Source: Allosediminivita sp964397775 (GTDB lineage: Bacteria; Pseudomonadota; Alphaproteobacteria; Rhodobacterales; Rhodobacteraceae). From it: a stretch of DNA of 64,000 nt. The stretch lies in NCBI GenBank assembly GCA_964397775.1, contig CAYNKL010000001.1:25694-89693 (forward strand), written 5' to 3'. Both the position numbers and the translations under genes were made by a program. This document shows positions 59,844 through 64,000 of the stretch, one piece after another (position 1 is the first letter of the stretch; every line of letters begins with the position of its first letter). The notes beneath the pieces were generated by a model. It made no database searches, was not told the origin of the DNA, and saw nothing but the letters and a program-made list of their open reading frames with translations.

Positions 59844-60827
59844 ATGCTGAAACGTATCCTCACCGCGCGCGAAACCATCCTTGCCGCCGCCATCGTGGCG
59901 CTGCTGGTGCTGATCGCCGTGCGCTTCCCGGCCTTCGTGGCGCCGTCGAACCTGATCGCGGTGTTCAACGACACCTCGCCGCTGATGCTGCTGGCGCTGG
60001 GGCAGATGATCGTCATCCTGACCAAGTGCATCGACCTCTCGGTCGCTGCCAATCTCGCGCTCACCGGCATGTGCGTGGCGATGCTCAACATCGTGATGCC
60101 GGGCCTGCCGGTGGCGGTCATCATCGTCATCGCGGTGGCGCTCGGCACCCTCATGGGCATGGTCAACGGCCTGCTGGTGTGGAAGCTCGACATCCCGCCG
60201 ATCGTCGTGACGCTGGGCACGATGACCATCTTCCGCGGCATCATCTTCCTGATCTCAAACGGCAAGTGGGTGAACGCGCATGAGATGTCGCCGGCCTTCA
60301 AGGCCTTCCCCCGCGCCGAGCTTCTGGGTCTGCCGATGATGAGCTGGGTCGCCATCCTCGTGATCCTTGCCTTCTTCGTGCTGATGACCCGCACCAGCAT
60401 CGGCCGCGCGGTCTATGCGGTGGGCGGCAATCCGCACGCGGCGGTCTATACCGGCATCGATGTCGGCCGGACCAAGTTCACCGCCTACACAATCTCCGGC
60501 GCGCTTGCGGGCCTGACGGGCTATCTCTGGGTCAGCCGCTACGCCGTGGCCTATGTCGACATCGCCGGCGGCTTCGAGCTCGACACCGTCGCCGCGGCGG
60601 TGATCGGCGGCGTCTCCATCGCCGGCGGCGTCGGTTCGGTCTTCGGCGCGGTGCTGGGTGCGCTGTTCCTCGGCGTGATCAAGAACGCCTTGCCGGTCGT
60701 CAACATCTCGCCCTTCTGGCAGCTTGCGATCTCGGGGAGCGCGATCATCGTCGCGGTCGCCTTCAACGCGCAGGCCAACAAGACCAAGGGCCGGGTCATC
60801 CTCAAGCAGGCGGAGGCCGCAGCATGA
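59844..60827 (+). CDS. rhaP: Rhamnose ABC transporter permease
   Basis: 327 residues of the ribose/xylose-type permease family with about nine hydrophobic helices. Motifs: ILTKCIDLSVAANLALTGM near 58, GTMTIFRGIIFLI near 125, and AVYAVGGNPHAAVYTGIDV near 190. It starts 1 base after rhaT and overlaps rhaQ by 4 bases (ATGA). It forms the channel together with RhaQ. Confidence 0.93.
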   Translation: MLKRILTARETILAAAIVALLVLIAVRFPAFVAPSNLIAVFNDTSPLMLLALGQMIVILTKCIDLSVAANLALTGMCVAMLNIVMPGLPVAVIIVIAVALGTLMGMVNGLLVWKLDIPPIVVTLGTMTIFRGIIFLISNGKWVNAHEMSPAFKAFPRAELLGLPMMSWVAILVILAFFVLMTRTSIGRAVYAVGGNPHAAVYTGIDVGRTKFTAYTISGALAGLTGYLWVSRYAVAYVDIAGGFELDTVAAAVIGGVSIAGGVGSVFGAVLGALFLGVIKNALPVVNISPFWQLAISGSAIIVAVAFNAQANKTKGRVILKQAEAAA

Positions 60828-61816
60828 GCACGAGTTCCCCCCACCAGATCCCCGACACGCTGGTCTCGCCGCTGGCAAAGCGCCTGAAAAGCTGGGAGAG
60901 CCTGCTGCTGGTGGTGGCGGTGGCGATCTTCATCGCCAACTGCTTCGCCTCGCCCTACTTCCTCAATGCCTGGAACCTGAGCGACGCCACCTTCAACTTC
61001 ACCGAAAAGGCGATGATCGCCTTCGCCATGGCGCTGCTGATCATCGCCGGCGACATCGACCTCTCGGTGGCCTCGATCATCGCGCTGGCCTCGACCGCCA
61101 TGGGCGCCGCGGTGCAGGCCGGGGTCGGCACGCCGGGGCTGGTGGCCATCGGCCTTGCCACCGGGCTGGCGGCGGGCGCGTTCAACGGCGTGCTGGTGAC
61201 GCGGCTGGTCCTGCCCTCGATCGTGGTCACCATCGGCACCATGTGCCTGTTCCGCGGCATCGCCTATATCGTGCTCGGCGATCAGGCCTATCGCGGCTAC
61301 CCCGAGAGCTTCGCCTTCTTCGGGCAGGGCTACGTGTTCTGGGTGATCAGCTTCGAGTTCGTGCTGTTCGCGGTGCTGGCGGTGATCTACGGCGTGCTGC
61401 TGCACAAGACCAATTTCGGCCGCTCCGTCTATGCCATCGGCAACAATCCCACAGGGGCGCTGTTCTCGGGCATCAGGGTGCAGCGGGTGCGCTTCGTCCT
61501 GTTCCTGCTCACCGGGCTGATGTCGGGCGTGGCGGCGATCTGCCTGACCTCGCGGCTGGGCTCGACCCGCCCCTCCATCGGCTTCGGCTGGGAGCTCGAG
61601 GTCGTCACCATGGTGGTGCTGGGCGGGGTCAGCATCCTTGGCGGCTCGGGCTCGATCCCGGGCGTGGTGATCGCGGCCTTCGTGATGGGCATGGTGACCT
61701 TCGGGCTGGGCCTTCTGAACGTGCCGGGCATCGTCATGTCGATCGTCATCGGCGCACTGCTGATCGGGGTGATCGCGCTGCCGCGGCTCTGGTCGAAGCT
61801 GCGCTGGGGGGCCTGA
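60824..61816 (+). CDS. rhaQ: Rhamnose ABC transporter permease
   Basis: 330 residues, same fold as rhaP: LLIIAGDIDLSVASIIALAS near 70, GTMCLFRGIAYIVLGD near 137, SVYAIGNNPTGALFSGIRV near 200, and GGVSILGGSGSIPGVVIAAF near 265. Second half of the membrane channel. It is coupled to rhaP by overlap and spaced 2 bases from rhaM. Confidence 0.93.
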   Translation: MSTSSPHQIPDTLVSPLAKRLKSWESLLLVVAVAIFIANCFASPYFLNAWNLSDATFNFTEKAMIAFAMALLIIAGDIDLSVASIIALASTAMGAAVQAGVGTPGLVAIGLATGLAAGAFNGVLVTRLVLPSIVVTIGTMCLFRGIAYIVLGDQAYRGYPESFAFFGQGYVFWVISFEFVLFAVLAVIYGVLLHKTNFGRSVYAIGNNPTGALFSGIRVQRVRFVLFLLTGLMSGVAAICLTSRLGSTRPSIGFGWELEVVTMVVLGGVSILGGSGSIPGVVIAAFVMGMVTFGLGLLNVPGIVMSIVIGALLIGVIALPRLWSKLRWGA

Positions 61817-61818
61817 GC

Positions 61819-62133
61819 ATGGAGAAACACGCCTTCCGCATGGTCCTGAACGAGGGCCAGCTCGACGAGTACAAGCGCCGCCACGACGCCATCTGGCCCG
61901 AACTGGTCGAGGCGCTGAAAGCGGCCGGGGTCGAGGATTACTCGATCCATTACGACCCCGAGACCCGGCATCTCTTCGCGGTGCTCTGGCGGCGCGAGGA
62001 TCACGGCATGGACGCACTGCCCGCGCATCCGGCGGTGCGGAAATGGTGGGCCTACATGGCCGACATCATGCAGACCAACCCCGACAACAGCCCCGTGGAG
62101 ACGCCGCTCGTGCCGGTGTTTCACCTGCCATGA
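61819..62133 (+). CDS. rhaM: L-rhamnose mutarotase
   Basis: 104 residues, the standard RhaM (RhaU) length. Characteristic segments are KHAFRMVLNEGQLDEYKRRH at the N-terminus with the catalytic histidine in RRHDAIWPEL, and IHYDPETRHLFAVLWR in the middle; PAVRKWWAYMADIMQTNPDN closes the fold. It interconverts alpha- and beta-rhamnose so that the isomerase gets its preferred anomer. The ATG at 61819 is 2 bases after the rhaQ stop, and its TGA overlaps the rhaK start. Confidence 0.93.
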   Translation: MEKHAFRMVLNEGQLDEYKRRHDAIWPELVEALKAAGVEDYSIHYDPETRHLFAVLWRREDHGMDALPAHPAVRKWWAYMADIMQTNPDNSPVETPLVPVFHLP

Positions 62134-63524
62134 GCGCGGCGCGCAACATCGCCGTGATCGACGTGGGCAAGACCAACGTCAAGCTTGCGCTGGTCGATCT
62201 CGAACGGCTCGAGGAGCTGGCCGTGGTCACCCGCCCCAACGCCGTGCGCCCGGGCCCGCCCTATCCGCATTTCGACCTCGAGGGGCACTGGGCGTTCTTC
62301 CTCGAGCATCTGGCGGCGTTCCACGCAAGCCACGGGGTCGACGGCATCTCGGTCACCACGCACGGGGCCGCGGCGGTGCTGCTCGACGCGGACGGAGGGC
62401 TCGCCGCGCCGATGCTGGACTACGAGCACACCGGCCCCGACGCGATGGCCGAGGCCTACGACGCGCTGCGCCCGCCCTTCGCCGAGACCGGCAGCCCGCG
62501 CCTGCCCATGGGGCTGAACCTGGGCGCGCAGCTGCACTGGCAGCTGGCTGGTGACCCGTCGCTGAAAGGCCGCATCGCCCACGTCGTGACCTACCCGCAA
62601 TACTGGGGCTTCCGCCTCACCGGCGCGCTGGCCACGGACATGTCCTCTCTGGGCTGTCACACCGATCTCTGGTGCCCGCGCGAGGGGCGCTTCTCCGACC
62701 TTGCCGGGCGCCTCGGCCTTGCGGGCAAGATCGCCCCTCCGCGCCGCGCCACCGAGGGTCTGGGGCCGATCAGCGCCGGGATCGCCGATCGCACCGGCCT
62801 GCCCGCCGACACGCCGGTGGTCTGCGGCATCCACGACAGCAACGCCTCGCTGCTGCCCCACCTGCTGGGCCGCGCCGGGCCGGTTTCGGTGGTCTCCACC
62901 GGCACCTGGGTGATCGCCATGTCGGCGGGAAGTGCGGCGCCGGCGCTGGATCCGGCCCGCGACACGCTGATCAATGTCGATGCCTTCGGTCAGCCGGTGC
63001 CCTCGGCGCGTTTCATGGGGGGGCGGGAATACCAGCTGATGAGTGACGGCCTCACCACCGCCCCGACCGGGGCGGAGCGCGCGGCGGTGCTGCGCGACGG
63101 CATCATGCTCCTGCCAGCGGTGGTGCCCGAGAGCGGCCCCTTCGCCGGCCGAACGCACCGCTGGACCCGCGAGCCGCGCAGCGACGGAGAGCGTCTCTTC
63201 GCGTTGTCGCTCTATCTCGGGTTGATGACCGACACCTGCCTCGGGCTCATCGGCGCCGAGGGGCCGCAGCTCATCGAGGGCCCGTTCGCGCGCAACCGCG
63301 ACGTGCTCGACATGCTCTCGGCGCTGCGTCCGGGCGGGGTCGAGACCGCAGCCTCCGCCACCGGCACCTCGATCGGCGCGGCGCTGCTCTTCGCGCCCGG
63401 ACACAGCAGCGCCACCGCGCGCCACGACGGACCGGCGGACCCGGCGCCCTACCGCGACTACGCCGCCCGCTGGCGTGCCGTTCTCGACACTCTGGACCCG
63501 GCAGGCGCGCAGCAGCCGGTCTGA
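62130..63524 (+). CDS. rhaK: FGGY-family rhamnulokinase
   Basis: 464 residues from the ATG overlapping the rhaM stop (ATGA). Phosphate motif IAVIDVGKTNVKLALVD, VTTHGAAAVLLDADGGLAAP near 75, VCGIHDSNASLLPHL near 232, VVSTGTWVIAMSAG near 255, and a C-terminal GTSIGAALLFAPG. The IDVGKTNVK opening marks the Rhizobium-type rhamnulose kinase, different from E. coli RhaB. It phosphorylates L-rhamnulose for RhaD. Last gene of the operon. Confidence 0.9.
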   Translation: MSAARNIAVIDVGKTNVKLALVDLERLEELAVVTRPNAVRPGPPYPHFDLEGHWAFFLEHLAAFHASHGVDGISVTTHGAAAVLLDADGGLAAPMLDYEHTGPDAMAEAYDALRPPFAETGSPRLPMGLNLGAQLHWQLAGDPSLKGRIAHVVTYPQYWGFRLTGALATDMSSLGCHTDLWCPREGRFSDLAGRLGLAGKIAPPRRATEGLGPISAGIADRTGLPADTPVVCGIHDSNASLLPHLLGRAGPVSVVSTGTWVIAMSAGSAAPALDPARDTLINVDAFGQPVPSARFMGGREYQLMSDGLTTAPTGAERAAVLRDGIMLLPAVVPESGPFAGRTHRWTREPRSDGERLFALSLYLGLMTDTCLGLIGAEGPQLIEGPFARNRDVLDMLSALRPGGVETAASATGTSIGAALLFAPGHSSATARHDGPADPAPYRDYAARWRAVLDTLDPAGAQQPV

Positions 63525-63540
63525 CCGGGCCACGCCCCTG

Positions 63541-63606
63541 TCTTCTCTGGTTCGGAAAATACCTCGGGGGTGAACTGGCGCTTGCGCCAAGAGGGGGCAG
63601 CGCCCC
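63541..63606 (-). repeat. Diverged copy of the intergenic repeat after rhaK
   Basis: On the minus strand 63541-63570 reads CCCCCGAGGTATTTTCCG then AACCAGAGAAGA, a variant of the core at 50935. It is accompanied by TGGCGC-TT-GCGCCA (63576-63589) and GGGGC-AGC-GCCCC (63594-63606). It probably also ends the rha transcript. Confidence 0.5.
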
Positions 63607-63683
63607 TGATCCGGCTGTGGACAGCGCCCGCGGGACTATCGTGGCGCGATCTCGCCGCGCCACGACATCGTCAGTGCCGCCCC

Positions 63684-64000
63684 TCAGGCGGCGATGCTGC
63701 GGCTGCCCGAGGCGCCGGCATCCGCCGAACGTGCCGCGGCATAGCTCGCGGCGCCACGGCTCGGGGTCGCGCCGAGCTCGGGGGCGGACTCGCCGGTCTC
63801 GGTGCTCATGCTGGCCACAAGCAGGCTCTTCTTGAAGCTTTCCTGCGTGGCGATGGCCTCGGCGCGGGCCGCGGCAATGTCATCTTCCGCGGCGGCCTCG
63901 GGGGCGGCTGCGCTCGCGGTTGCGCCAGAGGCGGCGCTCGCCGGCGTCTCGGTCCGGGCGCGCGTCGGGGCGGAGCGGTCGGACGGGGCCGCGACGGCGC
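63684..64000 (-). CDS. Alanine-rich protein of unknown function, N-terminus cut by window edge
   Basis: At least 104 C-terminal residues, open to the right edge. The sequence is low-complexity and rich in Ala, Ser, Glu and Arg (AAEDDIAAARAEAIATQESF, KKSLLVASMSTETGES). No domain, signal or membrane helix is visible in this part. The stop at 63684-63686 faces the convergent rhaK gene 160 bases away. Coding is supported by the clean frame and alanine-helix character only; no function can be proposed. Confidence 0.5.
   Translation of the reverse strand, partial: AVAAPSDRSAPTRARTETPASAASGATASAAAPEAAAEDDIAAARAEAIATQESFKKSLLVASMSTETGESAPELGATPSRGAASYAAARSADAGASGSRSIAA

Noticed and set aside
1..64000. 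Search by eye for tRNA/rRNA genes, CRISPR arrays, phage genes and intact insertion sequences
   Set aside because: No cloverleaf-like runs, repeat-spacer pattern, integrase, capsid or transposase motifs were recognised. Small RNAs cannot be excluded this way.

Overview
This window looks like chromosomal DNA from a marine-type alphaproteobacterium of the Rhodobacteraceae/Roseobacteraceae. The evidence is the high G+C content (by eye well above 60%), tight ATGA-style operon overlaps, many periplasmic-binding-protein transporters (three tripartite tricarboxylate (TTT) components, one TRAP, two ABC systems), a Rhizobium-style rhamnose locus, a glucosylglycerol (osmolyte) operon, and short intergenic repeats of a kind I associate with rhodobacteral genomes. 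No rRNA, tRNA, CRISPR array, prophage or intact insertion sequence was seen. Both ends cut through genes.

Layout. 1-5.2 kb: end of a TTT binding protein, a DUF3604 protein and a ClC-type channel with unusual selectivity motifs. 5.4-9.9 kb: a gntR-tctC-tctB-tctA operon divergent from a small amidohydrolase of the 2-pyrone-4,6-dicarboxylate hydrolase type. 9.9-10.5 kb: a scarred gap with a hydantoinase B remnant and a 72-bp inverted-repeat element. 10.5-19.6 kb: a SorC-regulated polyol operon (smoEFGK-like ABC importer, mannitol-type dehydrogenase, HAD hydrolase, FGGY pentulose kinase). 19.6-25.5 kb: a signalling island of two histidine kinases and four stand-alone receivers with no DNA-binding output. 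25.5-34.3 kb: phenylpropanoid (ferulate/coumarate) catabolism with CoA ligase, acyl-CoA dehydrogenase, hydratase, MarR regulator, amidohydrolase and a TRAP importer. 34.3-37.7 kb: gpsA, a phosphatase and ggpS, a glucosylglycerol pathway in one operon. 38-43.8 kb: a giant CheB-CheR-PAS-HWE kinase with two receivers. 44-46.2 kb: a secreted caspase-like protein and an OmpA-like partner. 46.4-52.7 kb: an aromatic lower pathway (GalB, GalC, GalD) that also holds a VOC-type extradiol dioxygenase, a DUF1932 dehydrogenase, a cytochrome b561 and a double-helix-turn-helix LysR regulator. 52.7-63.5 kb: the complete L-rhamnose locus (rhaDI against rhaRSTPQMK). 63.7-64 kb: the C-terminus of an alanine-rich unknown protein.

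How the genes work together. The window describes a scavenger of plant- and alga-derived carbon. Phenylpropanoid side chains can be shortened to aromatic acids (25-34 kb). A ring-cleavage module of uncommon composition can pass oxalomesaconate to pyruvate and oxaloacetate (46-53 kb). Polyols and rhamnose enter through dedicated ABC systems and reach central metabolism as phosphorylated ketoses or as dihydroxyacetone phosphate plus lactate. Glucosylglycerol synthesis supports life in salt water. The most novel-looking points are the VOC-type dioxygenase in a gallate-type operon, the output-less receiver island, the exact 747-bp PAS-pair duplication in the giant kinase, and the LysR protein with two N-terminal DNA-binding domains. 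Assignments rest on reading motifs and gene order; no database search was run.
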